A DNA stretch of 64,000 nucleotides from positions 32,210,643 to 32,274,642 of the forward strand of contig NC_088714.1 in assembly GCF_963576615.1 (NCBI RefSeq), in the 5' to 3' direction. Below the pieces are notes generated by a model that was given only the letters and a program-made list of their open reading frames with translations, had not been told where the DNA came from and searched no databases. Of the stretch, positions 14,050 to 26,600 are shown piece by piece. The translations under genes and the position numbers were made by a program. The stretch's first letter is position 1. Each line of letters starts with the position of its first letter. The DNA comes from Watersipora subatra. Taxonomy: Eukaryota; Bryozoa; Gymnolaemata; Cheilostomatida; Watersiporidae.

Positions 14050-15240
14050 CGGATGTATAATCAACAGCTGAACTTCACACAGTTGTCATGTTTCATCGCG
14101 TGTCTCAGTTTTCCCTGAGGATTATTTGTTCTAGTGAAAAGTATTAGTATCTTGGTGGAATGTTCTAGGTGACTGGAAGTTTCTTCTTCATAGACCAAAA
14201 AACAACAATCACTAATATGAGCTGCGCGATAAAAAACACTCATTCCTTGCTAACAAAAATCATTTTGAAACCTATTTGTTTGTTATCCCTTCGCTATCTG
14301 CTTGTAAGCTGTTTATTTTTCACATAGATGATTAATGCTATTTATAGACCAGTATTGGTGTAGTCTTTTGTAGTCTGGGAAATAACAGTTTCTTGTAGAT
14401 TATAGAAACATGAGAGTGTATAAATCCAAGAGGGCTATTGAAACTGTGCCCATTTACAGACTGAACTAATGTAATTCACATACCTTTGTAAACTTTCTCT
14501 CTAAATAATCAACTTGTGTGCTTGAGCTTCTTGAATGATGGGTTTGCCAACATCTTCTGACATAGGAGATGGTAATAACCCAACAACTAAAGTAGGTAGA
14601 TTGTTTCATACAGTTCTGATTTATAACTTAAAATATCTAGTGGTAGTTTGTTTTCTGATTAGGTGAGCTCGTGAGTTCGCTCTGATATACAGAAAGGTTT
14701 ATTTAGAACCCAGAAATTTTTGCTTGCCTTACAGAATAAACTACATGTATGCGTGAATTTGCTCAAGTTGTTTATTTAAAAATGATAAATTAGTAAGTGT
14801 ATCATAATTTTTGTTTGTTTGTTTGTATACCAGAAGAATCCGTTTCATCTGAGTTCCTTCAGTAAATAAATGGGAGATATTTTATGTATGTTATTGACCA
14901 TCTGCTATAGCCTGTATGGTAAAATATTGATGTTCCAAAGTTTGAAATTTAATGTGATTAGATGTCCACAGATGTACGTATTAACTACAGGTGTAGGTGT
15001 TAATAATCAATCATGGTTTTTTTTACTTAATGATAGAATTGTAGCTTTTTTAAAACATGCTTCGCCTATAATGGTCATTGCTCCAACATTGTTTTTATTT
15101 TAGTTTACTTCATCTGAACATAGAACATTTTTATGATATGTTAGGTAACATCCAGGTACATCCAGGTACATCCAGGTACATGCAGGTACATCCATACCTG
15201 CAGAATGCTCATTTCTCAATCACTATATTATATTTATCAG
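14050..15240. other. Sequence between satellite and first recognised exon
   Basis: Unique-looking AT-rich DNA with no convincing exon. It holds a 10-bp tandem repeat at 15149-15192 (catccaggta, four to five copies). It probably belongs to an intron of the plus-strand gene that follows, but the upstream exons of that gene were not found. Confidence 0.5.
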
Positions 15241-15418
15241 GTACCGAAAAATTGGAAGTTCTTGGAACAGTATTAGATCGACCAGTAGGTCTTGAAGCCT
15301 CTAGTGACGGTGCACAACAGCAAGCGGACAGTGTTATTCTTTGCAAATCTGATGAGGAACTCTCAGATCTGCTCAAGCCCAAAACTACTGAGGGGAATAA
15401 CAAACACCATCGTAAAAT
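15241..15418 (+). CDS. Unidentified gene, penultimate coding exon
   Basis: Acceptor tttatcag, then gtaccgaaaa; donor at 15419 (gtaagc). Encodes an acidic segment including EVLGTVLDRPVGLEASS and CKSDEELSDLLKPK. Length 178 (2+174+2), phase-compatible with the next exon. Confidence 0.7.
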
Positions 15419-17009
15419 GTAAGCAATTTTACTTATTTTAGAGGATTGCATTAGCGAATTAAAACACTAGTAATTAGCGACACTGGTGGATTAACAGCAC
15501 TAGTGGATTAACAGCACTAGTGTATTAACAGCACTAGTGGATTAACAGCTCTAATGTATTAACAGCATTAGTAGGTTAACAACAATTGTGGATTAACAAA
15601 AATAGTGGATTAACAAAACTAGAGGATTAACAACAATAGTGATTTAACAACGCTAGATGATCAACAACACTAGCAGATTAACATCACCAATTGATTAACT
15701 ACACTAGAGGATTAGCAACATTAGTTTAGTGGATTAACAAGGCAACACTTGTAGATTAATAATACTAGTAGAGTAACTGCATCCATGGATTAAACAACAA
15801 TGATAATAAATACTGATTATAATATTTTTACACTGGCTGTAGAAGGTTGGTTCAGTCTACTAAATAATCTACATGTATATAGCTGCTCAGTATCACAAAC
15901 AATTGACTATCGCTGTTGCAAATTGCAAGTGTCTCACAAGTTGCAAATTTTTTTTGTTATCTTAATTTTTTTTTCATGTAACGTGACTCCTGTTGTTTTT
16001 ATTCTTTCTTGAAGTAAGGTGCTTCAACTGGGTCCCATACCAATACTATGGTTTGTAGTTGTCATTATTTGATAAAATAATATGTATTCAGTGCGCTTTA
16101 GGTTATTGTTACCATTGCGCTTCAAAGATTGTGAATGAGATTGAGACAGATATCAATTTCAATTCAGTCAACCTAATTTCTAAATAAGCTATAATATTTT
16201 GTAGCAGATCCAACGAGGAGAAAATGAAATTTAGACAAAAATCAGAGAAGATCCAGACTTCAGCAAACTCATCTAAGAGCATCCTTCAGCCATCGTTTAA
16301 GAGTTTGCACGGTGTCTTGTGCCCACACCTACCTTCTCCAATCGCTCCTCCTTGTGGACTAGATCAAACACCTTTGTCCTCACACAAAAGCAATGTCTAT
16401 GTAGCTCAGTGGGTTCTTCAGCATTGTGATACAAAAATCAAGTCTGTCGGCAACAAGAGTGAACACGATTGGTCCCTAAAGGCTCTGGCCAGAAGTACTA
16501 CTGATGAGTCTATTATGCATGCTACCGCGGTTACCTCCAGTTTTGGAATCGATCAACCAAATTCATATGACAAACAAACTAAAATGGATGCTAGTGTCTC
16601 CATGAGCGTATCAGACATTTTCAATGGCTCAGATAAAAATAATCATTCATTTCAGCAAGCATTTAGTAGCAATATGGTGCAAACCAAAGCCACTAGGTGC
16701 AGCCATTCACCTCCTCCATCATATCGCCTGAGTCGTGGACAATCTTGGAGCGCTCCTCAGCCACCTAGCCATACTCTCAAACGGTACATCAATAGCTTCA
16801 GCTCTCTTCACCAGCCGCCGATAAGCAAGAGGCTTAGAAATCATTCAAATCCTAGCTCCCCCAATAGAATTTCTGCACAGAGGATTCCATCTTACGCAAC
16901 TCCCATACGTAGACGAGGTCTGAGTGATTTGACTAACAAAAGTCAAGAATTCTGTTCGCTCAGTCCTGCCTTACAGAAGATATTTGCACCCGTGAAGGAT
17001 CGTTTTTGA
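15241..17009 (+). CDS. Unidentified protein, 3' part of gene (two exons)
   Basis: Two exons, 15241-15418 and 16208-17009, join in frame: the first ends with two bases (AT) before gtaagc, and the second starts with the third base (A) after ttttgtagcag. Together they give about 326 residues ending at a TGA at 17007-17009. The protein is Ser/Pro-rich and basic towards the end, with segments such as SHSPPPSYRLSRGQSWSAPQ and RRRGLSDLTNKSQEF and the C-terminus SLSPALQKIFAPVKDRF. No fold, membrane segment or catalytic motif is evident and it looks disordered. The first exon needs one base from an upstream exon I could not place; the gene may start inside or beyond the satellite. I do not recognise the family. 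A nuclear or cell-cycle regulatory protein is conceivable from composition alone. Confidence 0.72.
15475..15793 (+). repeat. 17-18 bp intronic minisatellite
   Basis: Degenerate tandem copies of cactagtggattaacag fill much of the intron between the two exons of the unidentified gene. Copies become more diverged towards the 3' side. Confidence 0.9.
16208..17009 (+). CDS. Unidentified gene, last coding exon
   Basis: Acceptor ttttgtagcag precedes 16208. The frame is open for 266 codons to TGA. An ATG at 16224 lies in frame but is not needed as a start, because the upstream exon joins in phase. The segment is rich in Ser, Pro, Gln and Arg. Confidence 0.75.
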
Positions 17010-17458
17010 GTAGCTGTATTGTTCCACTTTGTGAAGTTTCGTCATACTGTGTTCTCGCTGTTTATCTTTGCTTGTTACTGTTAAGTTTTATATGGTTGAC
17101 AATATAACTTTATATATTTATGCAAATTATCCAAAGTAATTCAAAAGTACATGAAATAGAAGCATTGGCTAGGCTAGGTATAGCTAACACAAGCCTAGCC
17201 TGTGTAACTCAGCAGCATTATGGGTTTATATGTCTGGTCAATAGGCTTAAAAAAGCAATGCTATGTAACAGCAGAGAAGATTCATGTTCATCCAAAGTAA
17301 CCTGAAAGCACGAAAACTGGTGAACTAACCGTTGAATTGCTGTTTAACATAAGCATCTAGTAGGATATTAAAAATATTGTTATTCATTCATTTTCGATAT
17401 TTAACGTGAGAAATGTGCTCGACAAATGATATGAAGCATGAAAAATATTGGTTTTGCA

Positions 17459-17464
17459 TTTATT
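17459..17464 (-). terminator. Poly(A) signal candidate, sushi membrane gene
   Basis: TTTATT on the plus strand (AATAAA on minus), 81 bases downstream of the TAG stop of the sushi gene, a typical distance for a short 3' UTR. Confidence 0.6.
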
Positions 17465-17481
17465 TCCAGCAAAAGTACTAA

Positions 17482-17487
17482 AATAAA
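17482..17487 (+). terminator. Poly(A) signal candidate, unidentified gene
   Basis: AATAAA about 470 bp after the stop, the first canonical hexamer I see on this strand. It lies past the poly(A) signal of the opposite gene, so the two transcripts could overlap at their 3' ends. Confidence 0.4.
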
Positions 17488-17544
17488 ATAACTATCTTGT
17501 CTGGTTTGGCTTTATACCAGTACTTGCACACATGCCCCAGTTTC

Positions 17545-17636
17545 CTACACCTGATCTTCCTCTGAATCTTCATCCGAATAGTCAGACTCTTCTGATTCCT
17601 CGTCATCCTCTTTAGTTGGGGACGGAGGCCTCATCT
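17545..17636 (-). CDS. Sushi gene exon 11: acidic C-terminus and stop
   Basis: Acceptor acattttgcag, then MRPPSPTKEDDEESEE... and a TAG stop at 17545-17547. Half of the last 24 residues or more are Asp, Glu or Ser. Casein-kinase-2-like sites are present (inference from SDEDSEE). Confidence 0.85.
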
Positions 17637-20600
17637 CTGCAAAATGTTTATCTAGCAAGTAACCTTCAGTCTACATTTCTTCTTTTACATTTTTTCAGGT
17701 GTTTTATGCAGTTGTCTTTTTGACCTGATACCATTAGTTAATGTCAAAAATAATGATCTGGTTTTGCTATCTGTGGGGTTAATACGAGCTGTTAGATGTT
17801 TTCAGTGATATCGTTATAAACTATTACATTATTAGCCGGCATCAACCCTCTTTAGATGCTCAATATGTTTGTGTTGACCTAAAATGTGGTCTAGCAATTA
17901 AAAAATTAAAACAACTATTGTGATCAGATGGTTTGCAACTGAAAAGCTAGGTAAAAACTATAGGTAGAATACCTATACTAGAATACCTGTAGTTTTTACC
18001 TAGCTTTTCTGTTGCAAACCATCTGATCACGAGAGTTGTTTTAATTTTTTAATTGCTAGACCACATTTTAGGTCAACACAAACATATTGAGCATCTAAAG
18101 AGGATTGATGCCGGCTAATAATGTAATAGTTTATAACGATATCACTGAAAACATCTAACAACTCGTATCTAACAGTTCGTATGAGTTTCCAAAGTATTAT
18201 TTTTTATATCGTTTTTAGATATGGTATTAAAACAGGAATGCTTTTAAAATAGATAGATATTTAAAGAAAATATAATGCTATTGTATTCGATCACTCTATT
18301 TCCTAACGGTGTGCCAAAATATCTGCAGTAGATGGGTAGAAGTTGTTCCATCTCTATTTGTTGTCTTCTCATCTTACAAACTAGCCTCATATTTACTATT
18401 CTACCATTTTCTACTTGCATATATATGTCACGCACAGCCTCTATTTTTAACTTGTGGTAGGCTTATACTATACCTTCTTTTATCAACGACCAATTCAGAG
18501 TTCATCTTTATATTTACAGGAGGAAACACATAATATTACTAACAACCTTCCCAATAATACTGTAACTTCTCTTACCGACAATCTTTCCATAATTTTGTGC
18601 TCCAAGTGGCAGACCCATTGAAGCAAATTCATTCTTTCTTATGGTAGTCATCGTACTCTTAAATCCAACAGCTGTTGTTGCCTTTTGCATAGCATTCTGG
18701 ATACTTGATTTGGCAGAGGCCAGCCTACCAACCAAATTCAAATTAGTTTCAGCACTTTTAATTTGCCCCTACTTATCAATTTATTACACTATCAAAATGC
18801 TAACCAAACACAACTTGTCAAATAAAACTTGCTATTGGTAACGGAAATAGATGGTCAATTAATCTGTAAGATAGCATTAGATATGGCCACTAGCAGTAAG
18901 ACTTTTTGTTCAAAGAATTTTGCTTTTCATGTTTACTTCATAATTTTCATATTTTAAATACTAATGGTATAAGACAAGAAACTAATGTTAGGATAAAGAC
19001 CAAAAGTTCAGAGTTCAATGGCTGAAAATGTTTGAAAGTGCACAAACAAATCACTACAAGCAGCTTAAAGCGATGCCTGCTGCAGAAATAGTCAGGCTAG
19101 TTTTTGTTCTGTTCTGGTATTTACTTATCGTATGCATTTTAAATGCAAAAGTGTGACTGTGACACCAGATAATCAAATAACTTCTATCAATCTTTTCAGA
19201 AATACATTTCTCTAGCATATATATAACGGTAATTGTAGCAAGATGTGCAAGCATGCTAATGATTTGATTTAAAATGTGCATAATGATGTGAAATCACAAG
19301 GTATTATATCTATATGACATCTCATGCATAATGGTTTGTTTCTTTTTGTGTAAATAATCTAACCAATAAAAATTCTTAACCAGTATTATTTTATTCATAA
19401 TTTTAGTATCTTGAACATGTTGTTTGTTCTAAAAATTATTGTCCTCAATGTTTAGCTTAGTTTTAGCGCCAAAAATGAGCATTACCTTAACATAAAAGAA
19501 ACTTAAAAAACCGTTTCTTTACTGCACATACGGATCAGATCAGCATGGTTTTCAGTGAGGCCTCAACGCCCCTGTAGGGTTTGTCTTACCTTGTTCTAGG
19601 TATTAGATTCTTCTTTCCAGCAATCTCTGCTGTCTGTAACTCTTCATTCACAATTTCTACTTCCTCGAGGGTGTTCAGCTGAGACTGTTTTGATTTGTCA
19701 GGGTACTGTAAATCCACGGTGCTGGCAGCTGGAGTAATTCGACCTCGCCCTAAATCCAGAATAGGTTTGACAAACCGTGAATTAATGGTAACTATTTATG
19801 TATTCAATAAATATAAACTATATATCGATCAAACTCTTGCACTATGACATGGCCACCAAGCAAATTAAACAAATTAACTCAGCAGTTATGAAGATGATAT
19901 TTCTGTCGCGACATTATGAAATGATTGGTTTAAATCAGCGGTGCCCAACCTTTTTTTAAACGGGGACCGCACTCGACATTTAGGTAAATCATGCTGGCCA
20001 AAACACATGCAAAATATCAAAGTGAATATTTGCAATATAAGCCTGAGCTGTAACACGGTTTAAAACCATTTCAATTGAATAAACGGAGTAGTTTTTAATG
20101 TGAAGTTAAATTTTGATTTGTCTTATCTGGAGGCACCTGCCTCAGAAGTGCTCAGTGAAAGATACCATAGCGAGTGACATAAAAGGGTCTATTAGCGTGA
20201 GAGATAGGAGGAAGATTAAAAACTCTGTGTCTGGTTTCTGGAAAATATTAAGTAGATGGAGACTCAGTAGCGGCATTACGGTACCTCGTCCCCCTCTCAA
20301 CAGTTATATCTCATCTTATCAGTAAATCTTCAAAAAAATCTTGTGGCAGACAACTACATTACCTGCCACTGTTTATAGGATGTTTTTTAACACCGGTGCA
20401 ATGCTGAGCATTCAGTTAGTTAGTCTATATACAAATGTATTTGAAGGTTTGTCTCTCATCATTCATTTGTTCAGTTACAGCAATAGAGTTTTAGCAATGA
20501 AAAATCACCTTTGTACTGGGTTTGAACTCAAGACTTTCAAACAGCAAGTCTACTAACCATCATATTATGTAACCACAAGGCTAAGTTGTTCTTATCATGT

Positions 20601-23600
20601 ACTACCACTTTTATCATATACTGTATATCCTTTACGCGATTGCACACCAAATGTGCATGTTTTATTATTTGTTAACATTACAAATTACAATTTGTGTTTG
20701 TTACTTTTTTGAAAATTTTTTAAAATGCTAATTTTTTACCATTACCTATTTCTTAAATTTGTAACTTTCAAATGTGCCGTTACACTCACATTTCTAGTTT
20801 TGGCAAATCTGTAAAAGCTAAATGCTTTTCACGTAGACAATTGTATTATCTGAAATAGGAATAGCTTCTACATATTTTCTCAGTTCGGTCAGACAACGTA
20901 TCAATGTCTGATATCTCATTTTCATGTTTCTACCAGTATCGAGAGGTACCATTATCCTCCATCAACACTTTGAAGACAACGAGCTTCTGCTGCAACAGTA
21001 GTCCTTTTTATACACACAATTCCATGTACTCACTGTTTATTTTATCTCTTAATTTATTTGAACTGCACAAAAACACTTTTCTCATGATATGAAGTTTGAA
21101 AGTTAAAATGGTAAATGTTGTAGATGTTAAATAAAAACTAGTTTTCTGCGCAGTCTTTTTATTAATCAGGCAACATCGGGCATTCACCTAGTATATTTGG
21201 TATTTCATATAAGACTGTGTAGTAAGAATAGATATAGTAAGAAATTGTCTGTGGTGTTTTCTTTTCATAGCAGTTTTAATATTGGGTGCCTCACTCCTCA
21301 AACTTTTTACTGGATTGCTCAACTCATTTTCAGGCCACCAATTCTTGAGGTTTTTATTGAGAAAATACAAACTGTACACACAATTCCATGTACTCATTGT
21401 TTATTTTATCTCTTAATTTATTTGAACCGATCAAAAACACTTTTCTCATGATATGAAGTTTGAAAGTTAAAATGGTAAATGTTGTATATGGTAAATGAAA
21501 ATAAATTTTCTGCGCATAGACTGTTTTATTACTAGTTATTTTATTCAACTAGTACTATAACTACATACATGTGTAATTTGTTGTTCTTATGAGCTGCATA
21601 GCAGTGGACCACATGAAACAGCTTCATGGGCCGAGTATAGCCGTAGGCTGGGCACAGCTGGCTTAAATGATAGCCATACTTGATGGTATAACCAGCGCAT
21701 CAATTAGGGTTACCAATTCACTTACCGAGGCTAATGGTAGAAGCTCTCATAATCTCATCACCGTCTAGGGACTCCAGGTCCTCCTCATCTGGTCTCAAAC
21801 ATTTAAACCGTGATGCCAAGTTTGTCTATTTAAAAAACCGAATGAAAAATAAATGAAGAAATCGCCTGACAACTGTTGTACAAATTTTGAATTTGTTTTA
21901 CTGGATCTATAAAGTTTGAATGCATAAGCTAGTAATCTCTCGTTATTCTCAACACGACATGGTTATGAAATTCACGCGTAAAGTGCTAATTAAATAAGAA
22001 ATGGCTGATTATAGAAAACAATATAATTGCAATTTTAAATGTAAGTTATATGTCTTTAACTATTTGATTTTTAGTTCATTCTCATTTTTGTGATATATAT
22101 TAAACTCAGCATGCCCAAAAAATAAGAATAGTGGCTTGGTTACTAGCAACTAATACACACTCCTAGCCTACAATAGGTGGGTAAAATTCTTTCAATACTT
22201 TATTGACTACACATTACAAAATGACTGCCATTGACAAAAGCATTGATATGTTTAACATTTTTAAAAGATTTGGACAATGTGAAGGTCATCATACTAATTG
22301 CTTCATTGATCTATTTGATCAACTTTGAATCGTAATTAACTTGTCACCAAAAGTTTAATGAAAACAGCAAAAATTTATGTTTCTTATAATTATCTTATTA
22401 TCACGTGTTGTGATATAGTTAAACCTTATGAAGGACTGGAGAACTAGCTTTTATCTGCAGGAAGCAGGCATTATCACCAAATTAGTAAGCAATGATAACA
22501 GGTTATGCAAGAAGCCATAAAATGGGAGCTAACCAGACTACTGCCTGATGGACCAATGTATACCATTGTTTTCTCCACTAACAGATTCAGCTAATAAGAT
22601 GCATGCAATGCAAAAACACCAAAAACAAATCACTAACTTGCTTGCAATTGCGTAAATACCATCAACAGATACGTCAAGCGAATCTGTGACCATATTAGTG
22701 AAAAGGCTACATATTACAAGCAAGGTTAAATGTAATCGCAACAACAATTTCTATCATACCTTTAAAAAGGAAATCTGCCGACCGAAGGTTACAACATCTA
22801 GGACAACGACCGCCACTACTATAGCTCCGAATATGGCATACGCTAAAATGCTGTATGACTGCGCTCCTTCTACATCGAACGTCATGTCTTCAAAGTTTGT
22901 TTCTATCGACTGAGCATCTAAAGATACAGTGAAAATAAAATAGATTTGTTCTAATTGATTAGGTTGTAACAAAAAACATATGTGAATGTTTATGGAATAT
23001 GATTCACAAATAGCATGTAACTCTGTGTCAACATTTTTGTTTGTTTCTTTAAACAAACAAAAATGCTGACACAATTACAGTTAAAATGTTGACACTTCTT
23101 TAAAGGTTAAAGAAGAAGTCCTCTTCAATAAAGTGATGTAGTTCAGGTACTTGCCATCAGCAATAGCAGAGTTGCCTCTAAACTTGAGGCAACATATTTT
23201 ATAAAATACGACATGTGAATTTGCAAAATTCCTTACAAAAGCCAACTCAATGTGATAATAATGAACCAAAAACAAAATAAGTGTTAAAAAAGACAAAACG
23301 ATTGTTTGGCTTTTTAAGCCAATTGTGTGGTTCTCCCTCAACTGAAGCTCGTTAAAATGTTTAGTGAGTTGCCCACACCATATTACAACAATTACTTATT
23401 TACACACACAATTATTACACATGGTTCTTATCATAATTTTGATTTTCTCACTACTTGTTGCAATCACAATCTGATGAGCTGTTAATAATTTACTTACCAC
23501 TTAATGAGATATTGTATTTATTAATATTATATTTGACTAAAAAGTGAATGCTTTACACTGCATCTACCCATTGCTTTTAAATGCCTTTCAAGTTTTTCCT

Positions 23601-26600
23601 TTGCCGAGCTAACATTGTTACAATTTTATATAAGCAGACCCGCTTGGAGGATCCGGTTACAACAAATTCGGAGTTGACATTTTCTGATTCAGATTGTTAC
23701 TTTTTTCTTAGTTTTTGGAGCCAGATAAATGACAGAATAATAGTAATAGCAATTTTATTCCTAGTTACTGCTAGAAGCATCTCAGATGATATACTGTAGT
23801 CCCATTATTAACTGAATTTTGCTCAACATTTTACCTTTGTAGCAGTCTTATTGTCGGAGGTGTCCTCGAACTGTGAATAACAACTCTTAGGAATGTAATT
23901 TGCTGATTGGAAGTTTTGAGATATGCAAATCTTTAGTAAATACAATAATAGACATGGTCAGGCTACGATATCATAGTCTTTTTGCATAAAAATATCTTGT
24001 ATCAACATAATTTTCACCTGATATTTATCAACATTACAGTTCTCATTGAGAAAAATGGTTTTGAATCTTTTTTCAACTTACCCCCACAATTAGGTATCGA
24101 AACAGACCATTTGCCATATTTGTTACATTCAGAGATTCTCCAGAGGCTTCCATCAGGGAAGAAATAACCTTCATTGCAAGTAAAGTTCACGACAGTCAGA
24201 TACCAGTTGTCAAAGGTGCTTATGTTAGCACGAGAGATGTTGGCAACTGGAGGACACAGTTTGGCTACAATGTTATAAACCTGACATCTAATCACTTAGA
24301 GACATCTTTTCATCAGACTTATATAGTTGTTTATTTGAAAATTTGAATTAATACTCATAGGAATATAATGATATCTATATACTATTATTGCTAAAAAGTT
24401 TAGATTGAACTTTACTAAAGTATGAAACATAGTATATATAAGTTTAGATTTAAATACATAGTTATATATATTTGTTTATTCATTTATTTATATATATAAA
24501 TATATAAGATAGATATCTATATATATATATAGATATCTATGTAACTACCTCTATATATATTTATCTATATATATAGATAAATATATATAAGAACTGTTTT
24601 ATGTGATATTTTCCTTGCTTAAAAGTTGGTCCATCTCAACCCTATTTTACCTCTAGCTAAACTTAACAGAGTTCACTAAAAAAAGAATATAAATTCAAGG
24701 TAATTCTATGCTCAGTATAGCCTTAGGTCTTAGATGGATTTCTCGTCTGATCATACACTGTATAGTCATCAATTCATTATTCATATTTAATCAATGTACA
24801 GTTTTTAATGGGCTCCAAAGCATAAAACTGATGGTGCAGTTACCTCAGAGTCGTGAAATTATAGTGATTATTGTAAGATTATTATTTATGAATCCACTAC
24901 TATAATCTTGTGTCTTCAGAAGTCTGTGTGACCACTGACTAACTGAGTTTTTGAGGTCTTAACTAATTACCCTTCTCAGGTAACAAAATCTCTAAAAAAA
25001 ATTCATAGTATTTAACTGAACGACTTACGCTGGCAGTCAAAGGGAACATAATCCCAAGTTTCATTTCGCAAGCAAGTTGATTGCTTCTCTATGCTGCTAT
25101 CATTAAACTCATGGCCTTCCTTGCAAGCAATCAAAACCTTTTCATCAACGTGTCGAGTTTCAGGAGTTATGATCACATTTTCTAGGCCATATGTTGCTGC
25201 CAGGTCATCACACTCCTTTGCTGTAAATCGAACAATTTAATTAATAAATCATTGTTTATTGTTTATTTCATCTTCAATAAGCTTGAGCCGCAAAACCCAC
25301 CCTAAAGAGAACCTCGATCAAAGCAGCGTAAATTGCTGCCCCAAAAATTTTTTTATTTGACCCTATGTTTGTTTTTACCTAACTATCTGCAGTTTTATTT
25401 TCATAAGCAAACTGACTGACAGAAAAACAAACTTTGTGTTTTATATATATAGAAAAAGATATATTGAAGCTAGATATATTGAACATAGATATATTGTAAT
25501 ATATTATTGTAACTGAATCCATTACCCAAGCAACGCAAAGAATCAATGTTAGTATCCGCTATAAAATAGGCAATCACGTCAAAGAAATTTGTGTTCCTTC
25601 CTGTTATTGTTTTGGGTTAGATAATAAGGAGCCTAGAATTACAAATTAGTGCACATTTTCGCTAGACGCAAATCAACGTCAAATACAGCCTCTAGATTTG
25701 AGGCAAAATATTTTACAAAAGTAGACAGCTGACTTTTATTGATTTTATTGTCAGCAATTTTGCAAAAATTTTCACAAATATCTACAGTGCGACAATAATT
25801 AATCAAAAACAAAATATTAATATCATGAACTTTTCAAGGTTAAAAAAACAAGATGAGTGTTTTCATTTCAAGTTACATGTGTTCTTCTCTCAAAAGTGGA
25901 GTTTATTAAACTGTGTTATGAGTTACAAACATATCTTGCATAGATGATTTTCTTGGAGAAAAATATGTCAAGCAACAAAGAAAGATACAGAGCTGGTCAT
26001 CAGTCTTCAATTAGATGTTTGTTTGGTTTATTACTGTTTGGCAGCTAGAGACACTCTGCTAGATAACAAAAAGGGTTTGGTTGTATAGATAGCTGCTGCC
26101 GACATCACACATTTGGTGCTGTTGTGAGTTAAAGTATTGGCAGGTACTAAAAGCACATTTTAAATGCTTTTGGGTCTTTGAGTCTACCAGATACAATCAC
26201 CGTTAAAATTAATATAGACTACTACGGTAGCTTGGTAAATTTTCTCCCTGACATCTACAAAATAGTGGATTTTCTCTTTTATGATTTTTACCTGACCTAA
26301 CCAAAAACAGCAAATGAAAGTGGGCAATAATATATACATATACTTACAAATGGTATACACACGTACTTACGAATAAATTATACATGTACTTACAAATGTT
26401 ATATACATGTACTTATGAATGGTATATACATGTACTTACAAATAGTATATACATGTACTTACAAGTAGCATATACATGTACATATACTTACGAATGCATT
26501 CCCATTCTGTGACACTGTTGCCATCCTCCCAATATCCGTTTTCATTGCACGTGACGATCACTGTTTGGAGACTTACATCTCCATTAAAGTAGTACCCTGT

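Noticed and set aside
14834..14861. Possible 28-base exon upstream of 15241
   Set aside because: It has a pyrimidine tract, cag acceptor, gtaaat donor and a compatible phase, but 28 bases are too few to tell from chance.
22538..22747. Hydrophobic minus-strand frame downstream of the sushi TM exon
   Set aside because: Exon 7 joins exon 8 (21726-21825) in phase without it, and its own splice sites are poor.
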